A DNA stretch of 18,982 nt from UBA6921 sp031370545 (GCA_031370545.1 JANMQQ010000319.1:1-18982), one strand, 5' to 3'; shown: positions 1 to 7,569, numbered from the stretch's first letter. A program made the numbers and translations. The notes: generated from the letters alone by a model not told the origin.

Positions 1-2724
1 GCGGGCGCAATGAATTGCGCCCCTACGCTACCATCAGCAAACCAGGCGCAGCAAGCAGCGCCCCTACCGCCCGCTGCCGCCCAACAACTCACTGACTACC
101 TCACCGCCGGTGCCGCCGCGCTCGGCACGGTGCCAAGTCTCTACACCATTGTGCTGGAGCGTTTCTTCGACGAAGCCGGTGACATGCACATGGTAGTGCA
201 CTCGTGCTACGGCAGCCGTATCAATCGCGCCTGGGGTTTGGCATTGCGCAAACGCTTCTGCCGCAAATTCAATTTTGAATTACAAGCGGCGGCCACCGAA
301 GATGCGATCATTTTGTCGCTGGGCGCCACCCACAGCTTTCCGCTCGAAGAAGCTGCGCACTATTTGCACGCCGCCACGGTGCGACCAATTTTGATTCAGG
401 CGCTACTCGACGCACCCATGTTCAAAGTCCGCTGGCGCTGGAATGCCAGCACCGCACTAGCGGTGCCACGTTTTCGCGGTGGCAAAAAACTCCCGGCACA
501 ATTGCAACGCATGGACGCGGAAGATTTTGTCGCCGTGGTATTCCCCGACCAACTCGCCTGTTTTGAAAATATTCAGGGCGAGCGCGAAGTGCCCGATCAT
601 CCGCTGGTCAATCAAACCATCCACGACTGCCTGCACGAAGCGATGGACATCGACGGCTTGGAAAAGCTGCTCGCAGGCATTGAATGCGGCGACATCAAAA
701 TCGTCGCACGCGACTTGCTGGAACCCTCGCCATTCGCGCAGGAAATCCTCGGCGCACGCCCCTACGCTTTTCTCGACGACGCACCGCTGGAAGAACGCCG
801 CACCCGCGCCGTGCAAAGCCGCCGCTGGATCGACCCGCAGCAAGCGGCGGATTTAGGCCGCCTCGATCCCGCCGCCATCGCCCGCGTACGCGAGGAAGCG
901 TGGCCAAGCGTGACAAATTCGGACGAGCTGCACGATGCGCTGATGTTGTTGGGGTATATGGCGGAGGTAGAGTTGGGTGTTGTCATTAATGGTGAAGCGT
1001 TGTTCGAACAGCTCAGGGAACAAAAAAGGGTCACTACAGTTACCCCCTCCCCCTGCAAGGGGGAGGGCTGGGGTGGGGGTGATCAAAATAGATGCGAGCC
1101 TAATTTCCCAGCCGACGAAGGAATCACACACCCCCACCCTAACCCTCCCCCTTACAGGGGGAGGGGATCGAATTTGTCGACACTATCTGCCGACAGCGAA
1201 GAGAAGCTGTTAGTTGCCGCCGAACGCCTGCCGCAACTACTTGCGGTATTTCCCGATGCGCAACTCGACCCACCCATCACCGCCCCCGCCGAGTACGCGC
1301 GCACTTGGGAGCGTGCCGACGCGATGCGCGAACTGGTGCGTTGCCGCGTCGAAGGACTCGGCCCGGTCACCGCGCAGCAACTCGCGATGTCGCTGGGCGT
1401 GACATTATCCGACATTGACCTCGCCCTGCTCGCACTTGAAGCCGAAGGCTTTGTAATGCGCGGGCAGTTCACCACCGAAGCCGCCACCGTGGAGTGGTGC
1501 GAGCGCCGTCTGCTGGCGCGCATTCATCGCTACACGCTCAATCGCCTGCGCGCCGAGATCGAACCGGTCAGTGCACAGGACTTCATGCGTTTTCTGCTGT
1601 ATTGGCAGCGCGTGGTACCTGAGCAACATGGCGAAGGCCCGCAGGCGCTGGCAGGCGTGATTGAACAACTGGAGGGTTATAGCGCGGCAGCCGGTGCATG
1701 GGAAAGCGAAGTGTTACCCGCGCGCATGAGTGATTACTTACCAGACGATCTGGATTCGCTGTGTTTGGCCGGACGCGTGGTATGGATCCGTCTGAATTCG
1801 CCTGCCGCCGCCAGTGCACCGGTAAAGTCGACACCCGTCGCCTTGCTGCCGCGCAAACATGTCGACGTGTGGATGCAGCGGACCACAGCAAACCCGTTGA
1901 ACCTGTCGCCCCGCGCTCAAAAAATCGCCGACGTGCTTGCGCAACGTGGTGCCTGCTTCTTTGACGATTTGCTGCGTGCCAGCGGTTTGCTACGCACGCA
2001 GCTGGAAGAAGCGCTGGCGGAACTGGTCGCGCAGGGCGCGGTGAATTCAGACAGCTTTAACGGCTTGCGGGCGCTGCTGACTCCTCAAGAAAAGCGCCGC
2101 TCGGCGCACAGCGGACGACGCGCACGCCGTGGCGTGAGCACCGATATTGAAGATGCGGGGCGCTGGAGCTTGACGTCAACTAAAAGTGAGCCTGATCAAA
2201 GCACTCCTTCCCCCTACAAGGGGGAAGGTAGGGATGGGGGTGCTCTAGATCACATCGCCCGCGCCCTACTCCGCCGCTATGGCGTGGTGTTCCGAATGTT
2301 ATTGGAACGCGAATCGGAATTACCACCGTGGCGTGATCTGCTGATGGTGTACCGCCGCATGGAAGCGCGCGGCGAAGTGCGTGGCGGTCGGTTCGTGGCA
2401 GGATTTTCCGGCGAACAATACGCGTTGAGCGAAGCCGTCGGCGCACTGCGCGAAGTGCGCCGTAAAGCGCTGACGGGCCAGACCTTGTCAATTAGCGCCG
2501 CTGATCCGCTGAACCTGGTCGGTATCATCACGCCGGGCGCGCGTGTGCCCGCCCTGACCACCAATCGGGTGTTGTATCGCGATGGCATTCCCATCGCCGT
2601 TCAGGTCGGTGGTGAAACAGTATTTCTGCAAGCGGTCGATCCGCAGGCGGAGTGGGATGCACGGACTGCGTTGTTGCGCCGCCGGATTCCGCCGAACTTG
2701 CGCCCGACTCCGGGGCGGATATAA
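1..2724 (+). CDS. lhr: Lhr-type large ATP-dependent helicase, C-terminal part (5' end outside window)
   Basis: The reading frame is open to the left edge, so this is the 3' part of a longer gene. The first ATG, at position 10, lies inside a repeat and is unlikely to be the true start. From about residue 26 (counted from that ATG) the protein resembles what follows the RecA core in Lhr helicases: the FFDEAGDMHMVVHS stretch, RINRAWGLALRKRF, FNFELQAAATEDAIILSLG, ALLDAPMFKVRWRWNA, and PYAFLDDAPLEERR. Winged-helix-like segments follow, ending in LLRRYGVVFRML and a final beta-rich region. Family members run to roughly 1,400-1,600 residues and act as 3'-5' DNA translocases/helicases in DNA repair; the C-terminal domain of E. 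coli Lhr has been linked to uracil-DNA glycosylase activity. The motor motifs cannot be checked here. Oddly, the protein carries repeat-encoded inserts at residues about 1-20, 345-387 and 732-745. A hairpin terminator follows the stop codon. Confidence 0.88.
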   Translation, partial: AGAMNCAPTLPSANQAQQAAPLPPAAAQQLTDYLTAGAAALGTVPSLYTIVLERFFDEAGDMHMVVHSCYGSRINRAWGLALRKRFCRKFNFELQAAATEDAIILSLGATHSFPLEEAAHYLHAATVRPILIQALLDAPMFKVRWRWNASTALAVPRFRGGKKLPAQLQRMDAEDFVAVVFPDQLACFENIQGEREVPDHPLVNQTIHDCLHEAMDIDGLEKLLAGIECGDIKIVARDLLEPSPFAQEILGARPYAFLDDAPLEERRTRAVQSRRWIDPQQAADLGRLDPAAIARVREEAWPSVTNSDELHDALMLLGYMAEVELGVVINGEALFEQLREQKRVTTVTPSPCKGEGWGGGDQNRCEPNFPADEGITHPHPNPPPYRGRGSNLSTLSADSEEKLLVAAERLPQLLAVFPDAQLDPPITAPAEYARTWERADAMRELVRCRVEGLGPVTAQQLAMSLGVTLSDIDLALLALEAEGFVMRGQFTTEAATVEWCERRLLARIHRYTLNRLRAEIEPVSAQDFMRFLLYWQRVVPEQHGEGPQALAGVIEQLEGYSAAAGAWESEVLPARMSDYLPDDLDSLCLAGRVVWIRLNSPAAASAPVKSTPVALLPRKHVDVWMQRTTANPLNLSPRAQKIADVLAQRGACFFDDLLRASGLLRTQLEEALAELVAQGAVNSDSFNGLRALLTPQEKRRSAHSGRRARRGVSTDIEDAGRWSLTSTKSEPDQSTPSPYKGEGRDGGALDHIARALLRRYGVVFRMLLERESELPPWRDLLMVYRRMEARGEVRGGRFVAGFSGEQYALSEAVGALREVRRKALTGQTLSISAADPLNLVGIITPGARVPALTTNRVLYRDGIPIAVQVGGETVFLQAVDPQAEWDARTALLRRRIPPNLRPTPGRI
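3..66. repeat. Two REP-like palindromic units inside the lhr reading frame
   Basis: Positions 3-22 form a perfect hairpin: GGGCGCAAT, two-base loop GA, ATTGCGCCC. Positions 40-66 form a second, imperfect hairpin (GGCGC to GCGCC). Its reverse complement matches 2829-2855, downstream of the gene, almost base for base. Both units end in a CCCCTAC-type flank in the same orientation. They are translated as part of the Lhr-like protein and encode a low-complexity Ala/Pro/Gln segment just before recognisable family sequence. The match and the hairpins are seen directly; that they are mobile or dispersed elements is inference. Confidence 0.75.
1042..1083 (+). repeat. In-frame GC-rich hairpin repeat, copy 1
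   Basis: The stem is CCCTCCCCCT (1045-1054), loop GCA, AGGGGGAGGG (1058-1067), followed by a G-rich tail to about 1081. It is translated in the lhr frame as PSPCKGEGWGGG. It is nearly identical, inverted, to copy 2 at 1128-1168. Four G-runs at 1059-1079 give G-quadruplex potential on the coding strand. Confidence 0.85.
1128..1168 (-). repeat. In-frame GC-rich hairpin repeat, copy 2 (inverted)
   Basis: The stem is CCCTCCCCCT (1143-1152), loop TAC, AGGGGGAGGG (1156-1165). The reverse complement matches copy 1 with only a few differences, including the extended tail. Copies 1 and 2 flank 44 bases of non-repeat DNA and together could form one long hairpin of nearly 40 bp per arm. It is translated in lhr as HPHPNPPPYRGRG. 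Confidence 0.85.
2203..2242 (+). repeat. In-frame GC-rich hairpin repeat, copy 3
   Basis: The stem is CCTTCCCCCT (2206-2215), loop ACA, AGGGGGAAGG (2219-2228), with a tail similar to copy 1. Relative to copy 1, one stem position differs on both arms (C to T on the left, G to A on the right), so pairing is kept. It lies in the same orientation and same codon phase as copy 1, and is translated as PSPYKGEGRDGG just before the conserved LLRRYGVVF segment. Confidence 0.85.
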
Positions 2725-2735
2725 CTTTGAGCGTT

Positions 2736-2766
2736 TGTCAGGCAGGGTCGAAGCCTGACATTTTCT
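2736..2766 (+). terminator. Intrinsic terminator of the lhr gene
   Basis: A perfect 8-bp stem, TGTCAGGC (2736-2743) and GCCTGACA (2753-2760), with a nine-base loop is followed directly by TTTT. It starts 12 bases after the lhr stop codon, as expected for a rho-independent terminator; the short U-tract makes its strength uncertain. Confidence 0.7.
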
Positions 2767-2825
2767 GAAATTATGTGAACATGACCCAATGGCACTACCT
2801 CAACGCTCCACGAGCTGACACAACG

Positions 2826-2907
2826 CTGTAGGGGCGCTGCTTGCTGCGCCCTGGTTGGCCGCTCTTGCCAGGTCGCGACGAGGCGCAGCAATCAGCGCCT
2901 CTACAGC
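2826..2907. repeat. REP-like inverted pair in the lhr-lipoprotein gap
   Basis: Two units, about 2827-2851 and 2882-2906, are imperfect inverted copies of each other (outer arms TGTAGGGGCGCTG and CAGCGCCTCTACA) around a 30-base centre. The left unit matches the reverse complement of 40-66 inside lhr. The arrangement resembles REP/BIME intergenic elements. The gap 2725-3007 otherwise holds only the terminator and the palindrome at 2953; no gene is visible in it. Confidence 0.75.
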
Positions 2908-2952
2908 ACATCGCTGCAGAAGCAGGACGAAAGCGGATGTTCAGCCTTCTGG

Positions 2953-2972
2953 ATTCCCGCCTACGCGGGAAT
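2953..2972. repeat. dRS3-like palindrome
   Basis: ATTCCCGCCTACGCGGGAAT fits the pattern ATTCCC-N8-GGGAAT of the Neisseria dRS3 repeat, a short palindrome also seen widely in other proteobacterial intergenic regions. It lies 36 bases beyond the stop codon of the minus-strand lipoprotein gene and lacks a T-run, so I call it a repeat rather than a terminator. Confidence 0.65.
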
Positions 2973-3007
2973 GACGACGCTGAAGTTGCCATCGTCTTTG
3001 GTAAGTC

Positions 3008-3622
3008 TTAATAACTGCTGCCGGGCTTCTGCACGGTCTCGATTTTCTTCAATAACAACGCTTCCCACGGGGTACGCGCGTACAAGTCATAAACGTGTTC
3101 CCATGCACGCAGTTCGTCACGATTATGCACGATATTAAAACGCAGAACCTTAGTGAGCTTGATAGTACCTGCCGCATCCAATGCCTGGTCGTTCTGCGGC
3201 ATGATTTCGATGTAGCCCAGATAGCGCAGCTCCCCTGCGCCAATTGTAAAGCTCAGCACCGGTTCGGCCAGACCGGCTTGCGGCAACCGGTAGGTCGCAT
3301 CACCGCGTTCGTCGTTCAGACGAATATCCTTCACGCGATAGGTACCGGGCTCGATATCCGAGAACCAGGTCAGGCCGGATTGATTTCTACCGCGTACGGT
3401 TTGTGTTGGACGCTCGACGGATTGCAGCGTCACTTCCTGAATTGCCGAAAGCCGCACGCTGGGCCCGAGCTCGTGTTTTTGTTTGGTAACCGCCGCTTCA
3501 CCTTCAACAATCACAAAGCCATGTTTGCCTGGGTCGCCGACAAAAGCCGGTGGAATTGTCGTGCAGCCCAGGATTGCAGCCAGTAACAACGCCAGCGTTC
3601 CCACAAAATAATTTCGTCGCAT
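3008..3622 (-). CDS. Predicted lipoprotein of unknown function
   Basis: This encodes a 204-residue protein with a clear lipoprotein signal peptide: basic start MRRN, hydrophobic core, and an ILGC lipobox with Cys20 as the predicted lipidated residue. The mature part looks beta-rich, with GTYRVKDIRL and LSFTIGAGELRYLGYIEI resembling carboxypeptidase-regulatory or Ig-like sandwich folds. A charged C-terminal helix with two Trp follows. I do not recognise the family. The ATG at 3622 is supported by an AGGGAGT ribosome site (3629-3635), six bases upstream. It is the last gene of the apparent beta-helix protein - mak - lipoprotein group, starting 67 bases after the mak stop. No intrinsic terminator is evident after it, only repeats. 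Confidence 0.8.
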   Translation of the reverse strand: MRRNYFVGTLALLLAAILGCTTIPPAFVGDPGKHGFVIVEGEAAVTKQKHELGPSVRLSAIQEVTLQSVERPTQTVRGRNQSGLTWFSDIEPGTYRVKDIRLNDERGDATYRLPQAGLAEPVLSFTIGAGELRYLGYIEIMPQNDQALDAAGTIKLTKVLRFNIVHNRDELRAWEHVYDLYARTPWEALLLKKIETVQKPGSSY

Positions 3623-3689
3623 TCGTTCACTCCCTGATCATTTCGCGGTTGACGATAAATAACTTTCTGCGCAGCAACTGCGTGTCCCA

Positions 3690-4595
3690 TCACATCCTGT
3701 CGTTCCATAACCAGGCTGCGCCGCGCACGCCGCTGGCAGCACCGAATTTCGGCGCGGCCAGACGCGTGTCGACGCGCTCGGAAAATACATACTGCCCCCA
3801 CAAACGCGGGATGTTTTCGTACAGCCGCGCGATATTGCCGAGGCCGCCGCCGAGCACAATGACATGCGGGTCAAGCATGTTGATCACGTGAGCCAGCGCG
3901 CGCGCCATGCGATCTTCGTAACGTCGCAAGGTGGCTTCACACGCAGCATCGCCGTGCGCGGCGCGCAACGCAATCTCCGGCGCTTCACTGCGCATGCCGG
4001 TCACGTGCTCGTGATCACGCGTGATGCCGGGGCCGGACAAGAAAGTTTCGATGCAGCCGTGTTGGCCGCAGTAACACGCTGCGCCGGGGCGTTCGGCATC
4101 GTTGGGCCAAGGTAGCGGGTTGTGACCCCATTCCCCGGCAATCGAATTCGGCCCTTCCAGCACGTGGCCGCGCACCACAATCCCCGCGCCGGTGCCGGTA
4201 CCCACAATCACACCGAACACCACATCGGCTCCGGCGGCCGCGCCATCGGTGGCTTCCGACAGGGCAAAGCAATTTGCATCGTTACTTATGCGCACCGGAC
4301 GACCCAGTAGCATTGTCAAGTCCTGCACCAATGGCTGGCCGTTCAAACAAACGGAGTTGGAATTTTTGAGTCGACCGGTCGCAGATGAAACCGCGCCCGG
4401 CGTGCCGATGCCGACACTGCCGCGCGCGTTCAGTTGTTGTTCGGCGCTGGTGATCAGTTCGGCGATGGCGTTGAGCGTGGCGCGGTAGTCGCCTTGAGGG
4501 GTTGCGACCCGCTTTCTGTAAAGCTCAGCGCCCCTTGCATCGAGCGCGATGATTTCAATTTTGGTGCCGCCGAGATCAACGCCGAAACGCAGCAC
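3690..4595 (-). CDS. mak: ROK-family mannofructokinase / fructokinase
   Basis: This sugar kinase uses ATP to phosphorylate fructose (and, in E. coli Mak, mannose) at C6 in the cytoplasm. It reads like E. coli Mak over its whole length: DLGGTK phosphate-binding loop (residues 7-12), KNSNSVCLNGQPL, NDANCFALSEA with catalytic Asp106, GTGTGAG, EWGHNPLPW with zinc ligand His158, the CYCGQHGCIET zinc motif (Cys174, 176, 181), NMLDPHVIVLGGG and SGVRGAAWLW near the end. The length of 301 residues matches Mak (302). I chose the GTG at 4595 because GGAAAG lies ten bases upstream and the protein then begins close to DLGGTK as in Mak. A TTG at 4613 would add six residues but has no ribosome site. It follows the beta-helix gene by 22 bases, suggesting co-transcription. 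Confidence 0.92.
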   Translation of the reverse strand: MLRFGVDLGGTKIEIIALDARGAELYRKRVATPQGDYRATLNAIAELITSAEQQLNARGSVGIGTPGAVSSATGRLKNSNSVCLNGQPLVQDLTMLLGRPVRISNDANCFALSEATDGAAAGADVVFGVIVGTGTGAGIVVRGHVLEGPNSIAGEWGHNPLPWPNDAERPGAACYCGQHGCIETFLSGPGITRDHEHVTGMRSEAPEIALRAAHGDAACEATLRRYEDRMARALAHVINMLDPHVIVLGGGLGNIARLYENIPRLWGQYVFSERVDTRLAAPKFGAASGVRGAAWLWNDRM

Positions 4596-4605
4596 GGGCG
4601 ACGTT

Positions 4606-4611
4606 CTTTCC
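4606..4611 (-). promoter_or_regulatory. Ribosome binding site favouring the GTG start of mak
   Basis: The minus strand reads GGAAAG ten bases before the GTG at 4595. The competing TTG at 4613 has only an A/T-rich stretch before it. The spacing is on the long side, so support is moderate. Confidence 0.45.
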
Positions 4612-4617
4612 AAGATT

Positions 4618-7401
4618 TTAAACAGTAGAACAACACTTGCGGCGGCGCATGGCTACCCACGGCAGCAACATCAGCAACCACGCGAAATCAACTAAGCCAC
4701 CGCCCCTTTTTCCGGTTGGTGGCGAGGTGACTCCAGACCCTGGGTCACCGTTACCCTGAACTGCGCTCGTAATGGTCGCAACGAAGCTGTCTTTGTTATT
4801 GTCAGCATCGCTGTCGCTATCAGCAAACCCGTCTGCGCCTAACACGGCATTACCCACCGCATTGGCGGTCAAGACCATCGAAACTTGGTCCTTGCCGCTG
4901 CCTGCCAGATCACCCAGATTGCATGCAAATCGCGTGTCGTTACCTGCCGCAGCACAGCGCGCATCCAGCGCGTTGATCGTAAATAGTGCCGGAATGGTCA
5001 GCTTGAGCACAACCGCACGTGCCGGAACTCGACCATTATTTTTGACCGTGACTTGATATGTTACAGTCTCGCCGACTTTTACATTCGTCGAAGGCATGCT
5101 GGACCATATCGCTTCCACATCGGGCGCATTTACGTGCAACGTCACCTGCGCCTGACTTTCAGCCGGGTTGGTATACGGATTAAAATCAATCGGGCGAACC
5201 GTCACGGTACTCACCGCATCGGCGGAACCCGTGGCGGTCACCTGCACCGGGATAAGAATGTCTTCACTCTTCTCATTCGGATTAAGCGCTGCGTGAGTGC
5301 AGGTCACCACCGGCTCCGTTGCCGACAACGCAGACAATGTGCAGATCTTAGGCAAACCGTGATTGGTCAAGCCCGGATCATTGTAATAAGACAACCCCGA
5401 ACCAATCGTGTGCGTGACGATGAATGCTTTGTCACCGACACTCGGCCCGGAGTTGGTCACGGTGATATGGAAATACACTAAATCGCCTTGTTTTTGATGT
5501 TTTGCAGGATCAGCCACCACCTTGATTGCTCTGCTGGGCAAGGCATACCAACTCTCGTGCCCCCGGGTTTGATTTTCATTCACCGGAGTTGAGGCGTCAT
5601 CATTCGCCGCAACATAATCGAGGTCATAGGCGCTCACCGCGATGAAGCCGTTGGCGCCGGGCAGATCGCGCAGGATTTCGTAATTTGTCCTGATCAGTAC
5701 ATCTCTCGGTACATCCTCGGCATGCTCATAATCGGGAAACGGTTTATTACCCCAATACACCCGATAACCCTGGATATCGCTCTCGGGATTTGCGTTCCAC
5801 TGCAACTTGATCGACGTGGCTGTGGGTATCACAGTCAGGCCGCTGGGCGGACTGATCGGGGCGTTGGTATACGGGACGGTGTATAGCGGAGTGGTGTCCA
5901 CTTTCGCCCCTAAAGCAACCAAAGCCTGGCGGGCGGCAATAGCCGTTGCGTCCGTGGTGCCCCACCAATTGGAAGGTGCGTTGATCGCGCCAGCGAAATT
6001 GGTATAGACCTCATACGCTGTCGCGTTGCGAAAAATGTTATTTTCCGTCATCACCAGGGAAGCATCGGGATCCGTCGGATTAAATGCAATGCTGCTGGCC
6101 GAGTATCGAGGCGACTCTGCCGAGTTATAGGCGATGGTATTCCACTGCAACTCGGATATCTTAAAAATACCGATGGTATTGGCCGATTCGTTTGCAACGA
6201 TAGAGCTGTTAAATATTGTGCCAAAACCCTCAGTCATCGAAACACCTGCACCGTAGTCTTTGGCTTTATTATTGGCGACGACACTGTGATCAAGCGTCAC
6301 TTGAGGTGAGCCGTGCATGTCAATGCCGCCGCCGTGGGTTCCTGACGTGTTGAGCGCCAAGACGTTATCAGTAAACGTATACTTCCCAGCATTCAAAAAA
6401 ATTCCCCCGCCCATCGCTGCTGATTGATTGCGCAAAATCAGGCTTTTAGACACGGCGGCTTGCGACTCATGTAGATATAAACCTCCGCCCTCTTTCGACT
6501 CGGCGCTATTGTCGCGTATGGTTTCGCCCATCATCGCCAAGGTCACCGCCAATGTAGAAACACCTCCCCCGGTTGCCGCGCGGTTATCTCGTATGACGTT
6601 CCCCGACAATACGAAAGAATGTGTACCTAAACCATTGAGCGCCATACCACCACCGCTAAACGACGCCTGATTATTGTGAACAATATTGGACGTAATATTC
6701 GCCGTAGCACCTTGAGCAGTTACAAATGCTCCACCGCCGCTGCTTCCTGAGTCCCCCGACACGGCGTTGTTGCGTATCGTGTTACCGCGAATTGTCACTA
6801 TAGCTTTTGGTTGTGTGAGGACAAACAATCCGCCCCCGTGTATCGCGCTGTTATTTTCAATGACGTTGTCCTCAAGACGCAAATTGCCAGTAATGAGGTA
6901 TGCGTAAATGCCACTCGCATTATTACTGCGTATCACGCAGTTGCGGATGTAGGGACTGGTGCCACTTAACATGACCGCACCGAAAGTTGCGGGCCCGCCA
7001 ATTTTTTCGACTACGGTGTAGTCGAGAATGGAGCCACTTTTATAGACGCCGTCGGCTTGAAATACTGCATCATCGCCAGTGAACATGAGTCGGGCTGCAA
7101 CACCGTTATTGTCCTGCGCAGTAAACACGATGTTATTTTGCGCGGTGCCGCTCGCGATAAGCGTGCCGATAATGTTGAGGGTGTATGCACCGGCAAACTG
7201 AACTTGCACACCGGGTTTGATGGTTAACGTTGCGCCCCTCTCCACCGCAACATTGGCCTGAATTACGTACGGCTCCGCCACAGAAGACCACGTCGTATCA
7301 ACGTTGATAGGCGCATCGACTACAACGGCAAATGCCGCCGCCGGAAACATCAACACACTGTACGCACAGAATGCACGTAACCAGGTCAACTGAAGTGTCA
7401 T
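4618..7401 (-). CDS. Secreted parallel beta-helix protein with FN3/CARDB-like domains and GlyGly-CTERM-like tail
   Basis: The protein has 927 residues from the ATG at 7401, which has GAGGGA just upstream; a TTG at 7416 would add five residues. A signal peptide ends near FPAAAFA. Then come a right-handed parallel beta-helix of about eight coils, marked by repeated NN-x-A-x-x-GGG-hydrophobic motifs (GGGLFV, GGGAFV, GGGMAL, GGGVST, GGGLYL, GGGIFL, GGGIDM), and an NWWGTTD motif often found at the end of such helices. A fibronectin-III-like domain (SIKLQWNANPESDIQGYRVYWG) and two DUF11/CARDB-like domains follow (VYFHITVTNSGPS; VTYQVTVKNNGRVP). The C-terminus has GGG, a hydrophobic segment and RRRK, like GlyGly-CTERM sorting signals cut by rhombosortase. 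I infer a surface or extracellular protein, possibly an adhesin or polysaccharide-binding protein. There are no obvious catalytic residues. It heads the mak group. Confidence 0.85.
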   Translation of the reverse strand: MTLQLTWLRAFCAYSVLMFPAAAFAVVVDAPINVDTTWSSVAEPYVIQANVAVERGATLTIKPGVQVQFAGAYTLNIIGTLIASGTAQNNIVFTAQDNNGVAARLMFTGDDAVFQADGVYKSGSILDYTVVEKIGGPATFGAVMLSGTSPYIRNCVIRSNNASGIYAYLITGNLRLEDNVIENNSAIHGGGLFVLTQPKAIVTIRGNTIRNNAVSGDSGSSGGGAFVTAQGATANITSNIVHNNQASFSGGGMALNGLGTHSFVLSGNVIRDNRAATGGGVSTLAVTLAMMGETIRDNSAESKEGGGLYLHESQAAVSKSLILRNQSAAMGGGIFLNAGKYTFTDNVLALNTSGTHGGGIDMHGSPQVTLDHSVVANNKAKDYGAGVSMTEGFGTIFNSSIVANESANTIGIFKISELQWNTIAYNSAESPRYSASSIAFNPTDPDASLVMTENNIFRNATAYEVYTNFAGAINAPSNWWGTTDATAIAARQALVALGAKVDTTPLYTVPYTNAPISPPSGLTVIPTATSIKLQWNANPESDIQGYRVYWGNKPFPDYEHAEDVPRDVLIRTNYEILRDLPGANGFIAVSAYDLDYVAANDDASTPVNENQTRGHESWYALPSRAIKVVADPAKHQKQGDLVYFHITVTNSGPSVGDKAFIVTHTIGSGLSYYNDPGLTNHGLPKICTLSALSATEPVVTCTHAALNPNEKSEDILIPVQVTATGSADAVSTVTVRPIDFNPYTNPAESQAQVTLHVNAPDVEAIWSSMPSTNVKVGETVTYQVTVKNNGRVPARAVVLKLTIPALFTINALDARCAAAGNDTRFACNLGDLAGSGKDQVSMVLTANAVGNAVLGADGFADSDSDADNNKDSFVATITSAVQGNGDPGSGVTSPPTGKRGGGLVDFAWLLMLLPWVAMRRRKCCSTV

Positions 7402-7404
7402 GCG

Positions 7405-7410
7405 TCCCTC
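7405..7410 (-). promoter_or_regulatory. Ribosome binding site for the beta-helix gene
   Basis: The minus strand reads GAGGGA just before the ATG at 7401, supporting that start over the upstream TTG at 7416. The spacing is short: the GAGG core is five bases from the ATG. Confidence 0.5.
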
Positions 7411-7438
7411 GGCCAAGCTACTTTGAATTTGCGTCGAA

Positions 7439-7463
7439 ATCTGCGTTAAAAACCTGCGCAGAT
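7439..7463 (-). other. Inverted repeat in the leader of the beta-helix gene
   Basis: A perfect 7-bp inverted repeat, ATCTGCG and CGCAGAT, with an 11-base A/T-rich spacer lies 37 bases upstream of the ATG at 7401. It could be an operator or a leader hairpin. No confident -35/-10 pair was found nearby, so the function is unknown. Confidence 0.35.
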
Positions 7464-7569
7464 AAGCAAAGATGAAACGAAGATCAGACGATCAATTTAC
7501 GTGAACCGGCTCACAAAAGGCAACTTACCAATTGCAAACTAGCTCACACTCGCTGGTGCTTGACTGTTT

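Noticed and set aside
1045..1165. CRISPR-like direct repeats
   Set aside because: The units are inverted, palindromic and only three in number at irregular spacing, and they are translated; this is a dispersed hairpin family, not an array.
7501..7514. Near-palindrome GTGAACCGGCTCAC between cca and the beta-helix gene
   Set aside because: It has one internal mismatch and no T-run for a terminator, and no second copy was noticed in the window.
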